64,000 nt of DNA from JAODBJ01 sp963782465 (GTDB taxonomy: Bacteria > Actinomycetota > Acidimicrobiia > IMCC26256 > PALSA-610), in NCBI GenBank assembly GCA_963782465.1, contig CAWAJR010000004.1, positions 62,001-126,000 on the forward strand. The letters run 5' to 3'. Each line of letters opens with the position of its first letter. Positions within the stretch are counted from its first letter, which is position 1. Of this stretch, positions 26,502 through 35,462 are shown one piece after another. A program made the translations under genes and the position numbers. The notes below the pieces were generated by a model. That model did not search any database, was not told the DNA's origin, and was given only the letters and a program-made list of their open reading frames with translations.

Positions 26502-27859
26502 GCGGCCGCGCTCACCAGCTCGTGGACGGCGGCCGGGGGAACCGGGCGCCACAACGGGCGCAGCTCACCCAGCAGCAGGATGACGGCGACGATCGTCTCG
26601 ACGCCGAGCCATGCGACACCGACCGCGGCGATGCCGATGAGCGGCAGCAGGAGCGGGACGATCACGAGCACGGGAACGGTCGTCGCGGCGGTGACGATCA
26701 CCATGGCCTTCAGCCGGCGCTGCACTCGAGCGGCGCCGACGAACATCAGCGGGATCATCCCCGGGATGGTCGAGAGGGCGAGGAGCCGGAGCAGGGTGCT
26801 CGCGTGCGACGAGTACTCGGGGCCGAAGAAGCGGAGGAAGAGGGGCGCGCCGGCGGCCAGCACGAGGGCGCCGGGAATGACGATCCGGCCGGTGCTCACG
26901 AGCGTCGTCCGCAGCTTCTCGGCCAGGCGTACCGGGTCGCGCGAGCCTTCGGTCGTGAGCGCCATGCCCATGTTTCGGCTCACGAGGTACAAGGTGTAAG
27001 CGATCGTCCAGGCCAGGTAGACGAACGCGCTCGCCTTCTTGCCCTGCACCCGCAGCACCAGCAGCGGCATCAGGCCGATCGCGGCGGTCCACAGCACCGA
27101 CGCGATGTAGTCGGCGATCAGGAACCGTGAGACGTGCCGCCGGTTGAATTTCTCCGCGGTGGGCAGCACCTGCTTCGCGTGGTCGGGCATCAAACGGCGG
27201 AAGACGATCAGGTTCACGATGATCACGACGGCCGCGAGGGGCAAGGTCCACGACAGGAAGATGCCGCTGGCCGGGAACGCCGAGGCCAGGACCACGAGCA
27301 GGCCGATCTTGACCAGGCCGAACGTCGTGTTCTCGAACAGGACGTAGGTCGCTTTGCGCAGCCCGACGAGCACCGCGTCCTGCAAGACGAACACGACCCA
27401 GAACATGGTCGCGACGACGTAGATGACGGCGAGCATCGACCCGTGCAGCGTGTCGCTCAGCGACGGCGAGAAGAAGTTGAGGCCGATCACGAACACCGTC
27501 GCCGAAATGCCGCCGAGCGCGACCGCGATCGCGTACGACATCAAGACGAGCCGCCGGGACGAGGCGCCGCTGACCGGTACGAACCGGTTGAGCACGTCGG
27601 TGAAATTGAGGCTGGCCAGGTTCGTCACGAACATCATCGTCGTGACCAGCGATGCGTTGACGCCGACCTGGTCGGCGGTGTAACGGTGCGCGGCGATCGC
27701 CCAGTAGAGGAACCCGAGTACCGACGTCGAGAACGTCGCGGCGACGAGCGCGTACCCGTTGCGGTGCAACGGGTTGCGCAGGTGCACGAGGAGTCGTTGC
27801 AGCCGTGCGGCGCGCGGCGACAGCATGGCTGGCATCGGGTCGGCGGTCATGTCAGACAT
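26498..27859 (-). CDS. Wzx-like polysaccharide flippase (MOP superfamily)
   Basis: A 453-residue protein with 12 to 14 predicted membrane helices, typical of Wzx/RfbX exporters that move lipid-linked oligosaccharide units to the outer leaflet. It begins, after a short tail, with ATFSTSVLGFLYWAIAAHRYTADQVGVNAS and has the late NMGMALTTEG and FFGPEYSSHASTLLRLLALS segments seen in this group. The ATG at 27859 overlaps the end of the deacetylase gene by 8 bp. The partner polymerase may be the membrane protein next to it. Confidence 0.82.
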   Translation of the reverse strand: MSDMTADPMPAMLSPRAARLQRLLVHLRNPLHRNGYALVAATFSTSVLGFLYWAIAAHRYTADQVGVNASLVTTMMFVTNLASLNFTDVLNRFVPVSGASSRRLVLMSYAIAVALGGISATVFVIGLNFFSPSLSDTLHGSMLAVIYVVATMFWVVFVLQDAVLVGLRKATYVLFENTTFGLVKIGLLVVLASAFPASGIFLSWTLPLAAVVIIVNLIVFRRLMPDHAKQVLPTAEKFNRRHVSRFLIADYIASVLWTAAIGLMPLLVLRVQGKKASAFVYLAWTIAYTLYLVSRNMGMALTTEGSRDPVRLAEKLRTTLVSTGRIVIPGALVLAAGAPLFLRFFGPEYSSHASTLLRLLALSTIPGMIPLMFVGAARVQRRLKAMVIVTAATTVPVLVIVPLLLPLIGIAAVGVAWLGVETIVAVILLLGELRPLWRPVPPAAVHELVSAAA

Positions 27860-28654
27860 GACCCGCGGGCACCGGCGGGACGCGGCGGGCGCGCACCCGG
27901 CGAACGGTGCGCCACGCCTTCGTCTTGATCTTCTCGTGGCGCGGTGCGCGGCGCAGGTCGTGCATGAGCGCTCCGAGGTCGTGGGCCGTCGCGTCGGGTG
28001 GGACGATGATGCGGGAGAGCGCGAAGACGTCGTCGCCCGGACCGCTCAGCGCATGCTTCACCCCGCACGCGTTGGTGAAACCGGCGAGCCGCACCATCTC
28101 CTTGAGCGCACGGCTGTGGTAGCCGTGCGGGTAGGCGAACGACTCGATCGGCGCGCCGAGATGGTCTTCGAGGGCGTTCTTGCTCTGCACGATCTCGATC
28201 TGCGCCGTCGCCCGGTCGAGTTCGTCGAGCGCGAGGTGGCGATGGGCGTGCGCGCCGACCTCCACGCCGGCGGACGGCAACTCGGTGATCTGCGACCACT
28301 CGAGCATCGGCATCTCTCCGTCGGCCCGAGCCAGGTGCTGCGGTCGCCGACGTACGCGGTCGACACGTAGAGGGTCGAACGCATCCCGGCGTCGACCAGT
28401 GCCGGGACGGCACCGGTCACGAAGTCGGCGAAACCGTCGTCGAAGGTGATCACGACCAGCCGTTCCGGGAGCGACCACGAGGGCGCGTGCAGGCGCAGCG
28501 CGTACTCGCTGACCGTCAGGGTCTCGTAGCCCTCGGCGGCCAGGAAGGCGAGATGCTCGCGGAAGAGGTCGGGGCTGATCGCCCAGTCGCGCAGCAACGG
28601 CGCCGGGTCGTTGCAGACCGAGTGGTACATGAGGACGGGAACTTTGCGGACCAC
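27852..28654 (-). CDS. polysaccharide deacetylase (NodB/CE4), one frameshift
   Basis: A CE4 esterase of about 267 residues, removing N- or O-acetyl groups from a sugar polymer. Motif 1 is LVVITFDDGFADFV with the catalytic and metal Asp pair; motif 2 GAHAHRHLALDELD holds the two metal His; FAYPHGYHSRALKEMV follows. No signal peptide is visible after the GTG start (VRKVPVLMYHSV), so it may act on lipid-linked intermediates inside the cell, unlike secreted CE4 enzymes. The frame changes near 28323-28327: the minus strand reads CTCGGGCCGACGG, and adding one base to make GGGCCC joins STWLGP to DGEMPMLEWSQ. It sits three bases after the double glycosyltransferase gene. Confidence 0.8.
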
Positions 28655-28657
28655 GGA

Positions 28658-30922
28658 TCAACCTCTGCCTTCGGCGGCGGCGACCACCGGTCGCGCCGGT
28701 TGCGCCGCGCTCACCGCGTCGCGTGCGACCTGGCGGGTCGCGTAGCGGCTCCAGGCGTAGAGCACCGGCCCCGCCATCATCCCGAGGCGCTCCCGCCGCA
28801 CGAGGGCGCGGGGGTAGTCGCCCGGGAGCCGGACGTTCTTGTCGGAACCGCGGGCGAACGCGTACCAGACGCCCGCCGGCAACTTCGTCGCGACCTCACA
28901 GGCCCGGGTGGGCCGGGTCGCCAGCGCTCGCGTCAGGTAGGCGGTCAGGCCGGCGCCGTACCCGAAGGCTTGGCGGGCGAGTGCCTCTTCGGCCCGGCGG
29001 TGGGCGTGGAACACGATCGCCGCCGGTTCGTAGACGAGCGCGTGACCGGCGGCCACGACGTCGAAGAACGCGGCCAGGTCGTCGCCGCCCTTGGCCCGCG
29101 TCCCGGTGCCGAGCGCGGGATCGAAGCCGCCGAGCGAGCGCAGCACGTCGGTGCGGAACGCCATGTTGGCGCCCGACCCGAACTTGCCCGCCGCGTAGGG
29201 GAACAACGGGTCGGTCTCCCCCGCGCCCCCGAGACGGTAGAGGCGGCGTTCGAGGCCCTTGTTGAAACCGACGGAGCGTTCCACCAGGTCCTGGGCGTGG
29301 GTCTCGATCTCCATCGGGAAGATCATCCCGGTGACGCACCCCACGTCGGGGGCGGTGCCGAATCCGGCGACCAGGTTCGCCAGCCAATCGCGGTCGACGA
29401 TGACGTCGTCGTCGGTGAACGCGACGATCGGGCTCGTGATCTCGGGCAGGGCCCGGTTGTGCGCGCAGGCGAGGCCCGGCGTTGCTTCGCGTACGTACCG
29501 GACGCGGCTGCCGGGGCCGTAGGTGTCGGCGACGACCCGCTGGGTCGCGATCGAACCGGGCGCGTTGTCGACCACCAGCACGTCGAAGTCGGGGTACTCG
29601 GACGCGAGGATCGAGTCGACGCAGCGGCGCAGGGTCTCGGGACGGTCACGGGTCGCGACGACGACGGTCACCGGGGGCAGTCCCGAGAACATCGTCGACA
29701 TGCTGAACAGGGCGCGGGCGTTGTCGCCGGAGACCGGCGCGAGGTCGTGTTGCTCCACCGCGTCGCGTAGGCGTTGCTCGAGCACCGTCGCGTCGAGCCC
29801 TTCCGGCGGGATGGGCATCTCGACGATCCCGCGCGGCCGGCCGGCGTCACGCACCAGCACGATCGCCCGCGTGTACGGCTCCCCCGTGATGCTGGTGCCG
29901 CCGGCGATCCCGCCCGGCATCGCCATGTCGACCTGGGTGACGAGTGCCGGTTCGAACTCGGCTGCGTCGTCGGAGTGCGCTTCGGCCCGATCGGTGCGGG
30001 CGAGGCTGACGCGCGCCCGGGCGAACCCGGCACCCGCGAGCGCGACACCCGCCACGCGCGTCCCGACCCGGGCCAGCGCGCTCCGGCTGCGATCGGTGAT
30101 CGCAACCTTCGCGTCGCGCCACGCGGCCTCGGGCAGCGTGCGCGACGTGTAGGAACGTTCGCTCGAGAGCCCGTCGTGCGCGCCGACCAGCCGGGCCACC
30201 CGCGTCTTCGACGCGCCTTCGGCCCGGCACCGCGCGCTGAAGTACGCAAACGTGGCTCGTTCGGCCCGCACCCGGTGGAAGACGATCGCATCCGGGGCGT
30301 ACCAGATCACCGAACCCGGGCGCCGCTGGCGGACCCGGATGCACAGTTCGGTCTCTTCGCAGCCGGCCGGGAGGGCCTCGACCCGCCCGACGCGGTCGTC
30401 GAAGCCGCCGAGCTCCTCGAAGATCGCGCGCCGGAACGACATGTTGGCGCCGATCACGTTGCGCACCGGCCCGACGTCGGGGTGGCCGGCATACGTGCAG
30501 CCGACGACCCAATCGAACTCGGGCGGGAACCAGGAGGGACGGTGTTCGTCCCACCGGGGGACGACCCGGCCGCCTACCGCGACGACCGACGGCTGGTGGT
30601 ACGGCTCGCACAGCCGTTCGAGCCAGTCGGCCATCGCGATCGCGTCGTCGTCGAGGAACGCCACGATGTCGCCCCGGGCCGCCGCGATACCCGAGTTGCG
30701 TGCCCCGGAGAGGCCCTTGGTCTCGGCATTCTCGACGATCTTGGCGTACGGGAACGCGTCCCGCACCCGCTCGAGCAGTTCCGGCGCGTGGTCGACCGCG
30801 ACGATCAGTTCGTCGGCCGGCTGCGTTTGGGCGTGTACCGATGCAATGGCGGCGCTGAGATCGTCCCAACGTTCCGTCGTATAGCAGCAGATCACGACCG
30901 AGACGGTCGGCCGTTGGTTCAC
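28658..30922 (-). CDS. fusion of two GT2 glycosyltransferases
   Basis: A 754-residue cytoplasmic protein with two GT-A domains. The first, residues 5-250, has VSVVICCYTTERWDDLSAAI and IVAFLDDDAIAMADW (the DxD metal motif). A linker of about 180 residues includes TRAIVLVRDAGRPRGIVEM, an element usually found at the head of stand-alone GT2 enzymes. The second domain, from about residue 425, has VTVVVATRDRPETLRRCVDS, IVAFTDDDVIVDRDWL and GGFDPALGTGTRAKGGDDL. So two complete transferases with their own accessory parts have become one chain, which could add two sugars in turn. The GTG start overlaps the preceding stop in GTGA. The open frame extends far upstream inside the previous gene and that part is not real. 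Confidence 0.87.
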   Translation of the reverse strand: MNQRPTVSVVICCYTTERWDDLSAAIASVHAQTQPADELIVAVDHAPELLERVRDAFPYAKIVENAETKGLSGARNSGIAAARGDIVAFLDDDAIAMADWLERLCEPYHQPSVVAVGGRVVPRWDEHRPSWFPPEFDWVVGCTYAGHPDVGPVRNVIGANMSFRRAIFEELGGFDDRVGRVEALPAGCEETELCIRVRQRRPGSVIWYAPDAIVFHRVRAERATFAYFSARCRAEGASKTRVARLVGAHDGLSSERSYTSRTLPEAAWRDAKVAITDRSRSALARVGTRVAGVALAGAGFARARVSLARTDRAEAHSDDAAEFEPALVTQVDMAMPGGIAGGTSITGEPYTRAIVLVRDAGRPRGIVEMPIPPEGLDATVLEQRLRDAVEQHDLAPVSGDNARALFSMSTMFSGLPPVTVVVATRDRPETLRRCVDSILASEYPDFDVLVVDNAPGSIATQRVVADTYGPGSRVRYVREATPGLACAHNRALPEITSPIVAFTDDDVIVDRDWLANLVAGFGTAPDVGCVTGMIFPMEIETHAQDLVERSVGFNKGLERRLYRLGGAGETDPLFPYAAGKFGSGANMAFRTDVLRSLGGFDPALGTGTRAKGGDDLAAFFDVVAAGHALVYEPAAIVFHAHRRAEEALARQAFGYGAGLTAYLTRALATRPTRACEVATKLPAGVWYAFARGSDKNVRLPGDYPRALVRRERLGMMAGPVLYAWSRYATRQVARDAVSAAQPARPVVAAAEGRG

Positions 30923-31824
30923 GGTGTCGCGCTCCGCCTGGCCCGCGAGCCGTCGCGACCGCGAACGTCCTCGCAGAACGGCGGCGTGCTCGGACGAGCC
31001 CCCGGGAGGAGGCCCACCGACGGCAAACGCGCCGGCTTCGCACTGAAGCGATGCGCGATCCACTCGGTGCCGATCGAGCGCAACACCCGCGCGCCGTCTT
31101 GCACGGTGCGCAGGTTGCTCACGCCGAAACGCCGGGGCGCTTCGAAGCTCGGCACTTCCGCGACCGTCAGCTCGGCCCGCAACGCCCGGATATGGATCAA
31201 GGTCTCGACCTCGAAACCCGTGTACTCGCCGTCGAGGTACGGGAACACGTCGCGCCAGAACGCGGTGTAGCCGTAACACAGGTCGGAGTACCGCGCCCCG
31301 AACCCGAGACGGACCAGGCGCGTCAACGCCCAGTTCCCGAGCTTGCGGTGCGCTTCCATGTCGGCCGTCCCGCCGCCTTGCACGAACCGCGACCCGACCG
31401 CGATGTCGGCCCCGCCCAGTAACGCCCCGACGAACACCGGGATCTCCTGGGGGTCGGTGGAACCGTCGGCGTCGAGCATCACGATGATGTGGCCCTCCGC
31501 CGCTCGGAACCCGGCCCGCAGTGCCGCGCCCTTCCCCTTCGTGTGCTCGAGGACGACGCGCACGCCGGGGCGGCAACGTTGTGCCACCTCGATCGTGTTG
31601 TCGGTCGACAAGCCGTCGACGATGATCACTTCGTCGACCCATGCCGGAATGCGCGGAAGCACATGCGGCAAGTTCTCTGCTTCGTTCAGTGTCGGGATCA
31701 CGACGCTGATCCGCGCCGTGCTCCGGTCGAGTTCTTCCTCGGCGACGAGATCGATCGTCACGTCGCCACTTGCGCTGTCGACTCGACGCACGTATGCGTC
31801 GAGGTCCTCTGCGCCGAGTGCCAT
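30919..31824 (-). CDS. GT2 glycosyltransferase, dolichyl-phosphate mannosyltransferase-like
   Basis: A 301-residue GT-A enzyme starting the operon. Family marks are ISVVIPTLNEAENLPHVL, EVIIVDGLSTDNTIEVA, the GKGAALRAGFRAAEG segment and IIVMLDADGSTDPQEIP with the DxD motif; FEVETLIHIRALRAELTVAEVP is the usual late helix-strand. Such enzymes move a sugar from GDP- or UDP-donor onto polyprenyl phosphate at the cytoplasmic membrane face. It has no membrane helix of its own. It is followed by five coupled genes down to 22753. Confidence 0.88.
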   Translation of the reverse strand: MALGAEDLDAYVRRVDSASGDVTIDLVAEEELDRSTARISVVIPTLNEAENLPHVLPRIPAWVDEVIIVDGLSTDNTIEVAQRCRPGVRVVLEHTKGKGAALRAGFRAAEGHIIVMLDADGSTDPQEIPVFVGALLGGADIAVGSRFVQGGGTADMEAHRKLGNWALTRLVRLGFGARYSDLCYGYTAFWRDVFPYLDGEYTGFEVETLIHIRALRAELTVAEVPSFEAPRRFGVSNLRTVQDGARVLRSIGTEWIAHRFSAKPARLPSVGLLPGARPSTPPFCEDVRGRDGSRARRSATP

Positions 31825-31984
31825 CCTTGCTCCCAGCCCTGCCTGGGACGCGTCGGACCATGCCTGATGGCCTGGCCGGCGCCGCCCCGCGCCTTCCCCA
31901 AACTACCCTCTATCGGACAAACCACCCTAACACGTTCCTGACGGGTGATTCGCCCTGCCCTGATCCGCTATTCGTTCGGCGCCC

Positions 31985-32007
31985 CTGCGTTGGACTGAAC
32001 AACGCAG
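31985..32007 (-). terminator. stem-loop after the GH26-like gene
   Basis: CTGCGTTG (31985-31992) and CAACGCAG (32000-32007) form a perfect 8-bp stem with a 7-nt loop, 17 bases past the stop of the GH26-like gene. There is no U-run. The rest of the 199-bp gap to 31824 is less GC-rich and should contain the promoter of the polysaccharide operon, but no clear -35/-10 pair was seen. Confidence 0.5.
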
Positions 32008-32023
32008 AGTTTCCCCACCCCCT

Positions 32024-33106
32024 TCACGGAACGGTCCTGAACCAGGCCGCGCGACCGATCTTGGCGAACGCCGCGAGCGATGCCGCGCTGGTGTCGATAC
32101 GCCAGTCGTTCACAACGCCGCGCTCGTATTTCTGTTCGTCGAAGTACACGACCGCTTTGATCGCGCGGTACTTCGTCGAGAGCCCCGTGAGCGCGTCGGC
32201 GAACCATTCGGCCTTGCGCGCCGGATTGTTGGGATCTTCCTTCGAACCCCACTCGGTCAGTGCCAGCGGTTTGCCCGGATGGTTCGCGACGGCCCATGCG
32301 TACCACGGACCGAGCTCGAACGCGAGCGAGTTCCACACACCGTCCTGGTCGAAGTTGTAAGGGTCGGACGCGATCCAGTCGACGACGTCGTCGCCCGGGT
32401 ACAAGCTCTCCACCAACGCGAGTTGTTTGGCCTCGGGTCGGAACGCGTACGCCGTCGTCGCCCACACGAACGCCACATTCTTGACTCGTTGCGATCGGAA
32501 CACCGAAACGACGTGCCGGAACGCGGCGCGGTACTCGGTCGCGGTCCCGCGAATGCCCACTTGCGCCTCGGGTTCCGACTCGAACACGAAGAACGCCGGG
32601 CTCCCCAGCGACTTGAAGCCGCGGGCGATGGAGACCAGGTAGAGGTCGTACTGGCCCGAAGCGATCGCGCCCCACTGCACGTTCGACCCGTCCTTGAACC
32701 GGCACGCGCACAAGCTCACCATCGGGATGCGACCCCGCGCCGCGGTCCAACGTTCGTACGCGGTCGGGATCGGTGCATCCCAGTCGTAGTACTGATGATC
32801 GATCGCGTAACGCCGCCCGATCTCCCGTTCCGCGTCCTCGATCGTCGTGTGCGGATCGGTCGAACGGCCTGGTCCCGGCCCCCGCCACGTACCGAAGTAC
32901 GCCCCGGTGGACGGCACCGCGGGTGGCCCGCCGCGCACCGCCGTGGTCGTGGTGGTCGCCGGCGCGGTCGTCGCCGGCGAGTCGGGAGTCGTCGGCGTCG
33001 ACGGGCGCGTCGAAGCCGACGGCTTCGCCGACGAGCCCCCGCACCCGGCGGCGAGCGCAACGATCCCGACGACCGTGCAGATCGCGAGCAGAGCCCGCGA
33101 TCTCAC
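32024..33106 (-). CDS. GH26-like glycoside hydrolase lipoprotein
   Basis: A 360-residue secreted protein. The GTG start overlaps the previous stop in GTGA. It opens with a lipoprotein signal ending ALAAGC, then a Ser/Thr/Pro linker to about residue 60. The rest reads as a TIM barrel of the GH26 or related endoglycanase type: GAYFGTWRGPGPGRS, AFFVFESEPEAQ with a possible acid/base Glu, DWIASDPYNFDQDGVW, and ALTEWGSKEDPN with a possible nucleophile Glu. It would cut a beta-linked polysaccharide outside the cell, perhaps the one made by this locus, for release or length control. The catalytic assignment is by position only. Confidence 0.72.
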   Translation of the reverse strand: MRSRALLAICTVVGIVALAAGCGGSSAKPSASTRPSTPTTPDSPATTAPATTTTTAVRGGPPAVPSTGAYFGTWRGPGPGRSTDPHTTIEDAEREIGRRYAIDHQYYDWDAPIPTAYERWTAARGRIPMVSLCACRFKDGSNVQWGAIASGQYDLYLVSIARGFKSLGSPAFFVFESEPEAQVGIRGTATEYRAAFRHVVSVFRSQRVKNVAFVWATTAYAFRPEAKQLALVESLYPGDDVVDWIASDPYNFDQDGVWNSLAFELGPWYAWAVANHPGKPLALTEWGSKEDPNNPARKAEWFADALTGLSTKYRAIKAVVYFDEQKYERGVVNDWRIDTSAASLAAFAKIGRAAWFRTVP

Positions 33107-33789
33107 GTGGTGTATTGGAACAGCCAGTAATAGCCACGGGTCTGCGAGATCGGCACCAGGTTGAGCTTCGTACGCTCGACGTGCTCGAAGAACGCGCGCA
33201 GCTCATGGTCGTACTCCGGGAGTTCGTCGAAATAGATGAGGTCGCCGGGCTTGAGGTGCGGCTCGAGCCACTCGAGCACACAGGCGGTGCTGGAGTAGAG
33301 CGTGCAGTCGATGTTCACGAACAACTGGTCGTGCGGCGGCATCTCGAAGGTGGCGAGGGTCTCGTTGAACCAGCCCACCTGGAAGCTCACGCGCGGGTCG
33401 GTGATCGGCGGCGGTGCGCCGACCGCGAACGTGCCCGGCGGGTAGTCGGGCCGCCATTGCTCGGGGAGGCCCTCGAAGCTGTCGAACCCGACGAACGTCG
33501 CGCCGGGTGTCTTCAGGTGCTCGACCCACCAGCGCAGCGACCAGCCTTCCCACACACCGAACTCCAGGTAGAGCGGGTTCGGGGTGGTCAGCCGGTTCAC
33601 GCCGTCGCGGTAGGTGTCGGTCTTGTCGGTGTGCACGAGCAGCTTGCTCGGCGCCGGGTGCTGCGCGACCCAGTTGCCGATCGCGAGCGCGCCGAGCGCG
33701 TTACGGGCATCGTGAAGTCGCTCGGTGCTGAGCTTGCCTCCGGCCCGGATGAGGAACTGGCGCAAGGAAGCGCGCGGATCAATTCGCAT
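33103..33789 (-). CDS. TylF/MycF-type SAM-dependent O-methyltransferase
   Basis: A 228-residue methyltransferase of the macrocin O-methyltransferase group. Marks are LYLEFGVWEGWSLRWWVEH (motif I), FVGFDSFEGLPEQW, VNIDCTLYSSTACVLEWL and GDLIYFDELPEYDHELRAF with acidic residues that bind Mg2+. These enzymes methylate sugar hydroxyls, which fits a polysaccharide locus. The ATG at 33789 is preferred because GGGGAGA lies nine bases upstream; another ATG is nine bases earlier. It is coupled to the hydrolase gene by GTGA. Confidence 0.85.
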   Translation of the reverse strand: MRIDPRASLRQFLIRAGGKLSTERLHDARNALGALAIGNWVAQHPAPSKLLVHTDKTDTYRDGVNRLTTPNPLYLEFGVWEGWSLRWWVEHLKTPGATFVGFDSFEGLPEQWRPDYPPGTFAVGAPPPITDPRVSFQVGWFNETLATFEMPPHDQLFVNIDCTLYSSTACVLEWLEPHLKPGDLIYFDELPEYDHELRAFFEHVERTKLNLVPISQTRGYYWLFQYTT

Positions 33790-33819
33790 GGTTGACATTC
33801 TCCCCGGTTGCATTGCTGA

Positions 33820-35304
33820 TCATGGATTGCCGCCCGATGACGGCAGCGTGACGATGTACGCGGCACCGCGGTTCGCGGCGCCGCCGATGGTGAGCCACGG
33901 TGCGCTCGACAGCACGGTCGTGCCGTCGGCCGAGATGCTGACCGCGGTGCCGAAGCGACCTTTGTCGGGGTTCGGCGCCGCGAACGACGTGACGACGGGT
34001 TTCGTCGTCGCCGGCGCGCCGCGTTGCAGTTTCACCAGATCGGCCCCACCTTGGTCGTTGCTGCCGACCCCGTCGAGGCCGATGTAGAGCAGCGTTCCGT
34101 CGGCGCTCAACGCGACCGACGACCCGTAGTAGCCGAAAGGTACTGGCTGCGCGGGCGCGATGGTGCGCGTGATGTTCGTGCTCGACCTGCGCCAGGTACC
34201 GGTCGTCTCGTAGACGTACGCCACGCCGGCGCCCCCGACGTTGTTCACGAACACGTCGGGCGCCGCGACCGCGGCGAGCTTCCCGTCGTCGGAGAGCACG
34301 ACGTTCACGCCGTACGCGTCGCTGGTGTGATCGGCGTTGAGGTTCGGGTCGGCGAAACGCGCGAGCTGCTCCGCGTGCTTCCACCCGTCGGCCGTGTTGA
34401 AGATGTAGGTCGCGCCCCCGTGGTAGACGCGCTGGGAATCGAGATGGCTGGCCTCGGTGACGGCCGCGTACGAGCCGTCGGCCGACAGCGCGACCGCGCC
34501 GCCGAACTCGGCACTTTCGTGGCCGGCCTGGGGTACCAGCGTCTGCACCCGCGTCCAGGTGGCGCCGGTCTTGCGGTACACGTACGCCTCACCCTGGGCT
34601 TTGAACCCGCCGACCGTGCGCGAGCTGGCGCCGATGATCGCGGTCGACCCGTCGCGCGAGATCGCGACCGACCAACCGAACGCGTCGTAGGCCGCCGGTG
34701 TCGGGCCCTGCACCTCGCCGACCAGCGACCATTTCCCGCTGCGCTGGTGGAAGAAGTACGCGCTGCCCTGGTCGACGTTCTTGCCCACGTCTGTGTACGG
34801 CGCGCCGATGAGCGCGTCGGTGCCGTCACCGGAGATCGCGACGACCCACCCGAACGCGGCGTAGGCCTGCGGGCTGCCGGCGGTGAGGCGGGCGACCTGT
34901 GCCCACTTGCCGCCGGTGCGCGCGTACACGTACGCGGCGCCCGCGCCCAGCTTGGAGCCGATCGCGTGCCCGGAGGCGCCCACGATCCCGACGTTGCCGT
35001 CGGACGAGAGGGCCGTCTCGCCCGGTGTTGCGTAGTAGTTCGGCTTGATCGGCGGGTTGAACGTGTCGTACCAGACGGCGCCGCCCAGGTTGTCGCCCGC
35101 CTGCCCGTCGGACGCGAGCAACTGCACGGGCGCGGCCGTCTTGTCGGCCGGCTTCGCCGTCGTGGTCGTCGGCTGGGTGGAGTTCGTCAGGCGACCGGCG
35201 CTCTTGGTGGCACAGCCCCCGAGCGCAGGGGACGCGACGAGGACGAGCGCAGCCAGCCCCCATGCAGTTCGCCGCGTTGTCACCCTGCTCACGTGCCGCC
35301 CCAT
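33820..35304 (-). CDS. FG-GAP-type beta-propeller lipoprotein
   Basis: A secreted protein of about 494 residues with a hydrophobic signal, LAALVLVASPALGGC, ending in a lipobox. After a Thr-rich linker there are seven or so repeats of the integrin alpha FG-GAP type, for example AYAAFGWVVAISGDGTDALI, AYDAFGWSVAISRDGSTAII and EFGGAVALSADGSYAAV, each with the short G-A-x-Y-V-Y strand. This forms a seven-blade propeller on the cell surface; its ligand is unknown. No enzyme motif was seen. It starts a sub-operon with the methyltransferase (30 bp) and hydrolase genes. Confidence 0.82.
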   Translation of the reverse strand: MGRHVSRVTTRRTAWGLAALVLVASPALGGCATKSAGRLTNSTQPTTTTAKPADKTAAPVQLLASDGQAGDNLGGAVWYDTFNPPIKPNYYATPGETALSSDGNVGIVGASGHAIGSKLGAGAAYVYARTGGKWAQVARLTAGSPQAYAAFGWVVAISGDGTDALIGAPYTDVGKNVDQGSAYFFHQRSGKWSLVGEVQGPTPAAYDAFGWSVAISRDGSTAIIGASSRTVGGFKAQGEAYVYRKTGATWTRVQTLVPQAGHESAEFGGAVALSADGSYAAVTEASHLDSQRVYHGGATYIFNTADGWKHAEQLARFADPNLNADHTSDAYGVNVVLSDDGKLAAVAAPDVFVNNVGGAGVAYVYETTGTWRRSSTNITRTIAPAQPVPFGYYGSSVALSADGTLLYIGLDGVGSNDQGGADLVKLQRGAPATTKPVVTSFAAPNPDKGRFGTAVSISADGTTVLSSAPWLTIGGAANRGAAYIVTLPSSGGNP

Positions 35305-35462
35305 ACGAGTGCCGCCCACACGACAATCAACCTCGGAGCGTCACATTCTACGCAAAAAAACCACGTAGCGCGCGTACGATCCGTCACGTTTTATACGACG
35401 CGAGCACCCTCGGGCGACGGGAATCGCCGCCGCGATCCCCGCCGAGGCGATCCGGCCCGGGG

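Noticed and set aside
28658..31861. Apparent single protein of 1067 residues
   Set aside because: The first 300 residues are out-of-frame antisense-like sequence over a clear GT2 gene; the GTG at 30922 in a GTGA overlap is the real start.
35340..35400. CGTACGCGCGCTACG with a run of seven T as terminator of the fusion gene
   Set aside because: Only four base pairs form; the low-GC stretch is more likely a promoter or leader of the FG-GAP gene.
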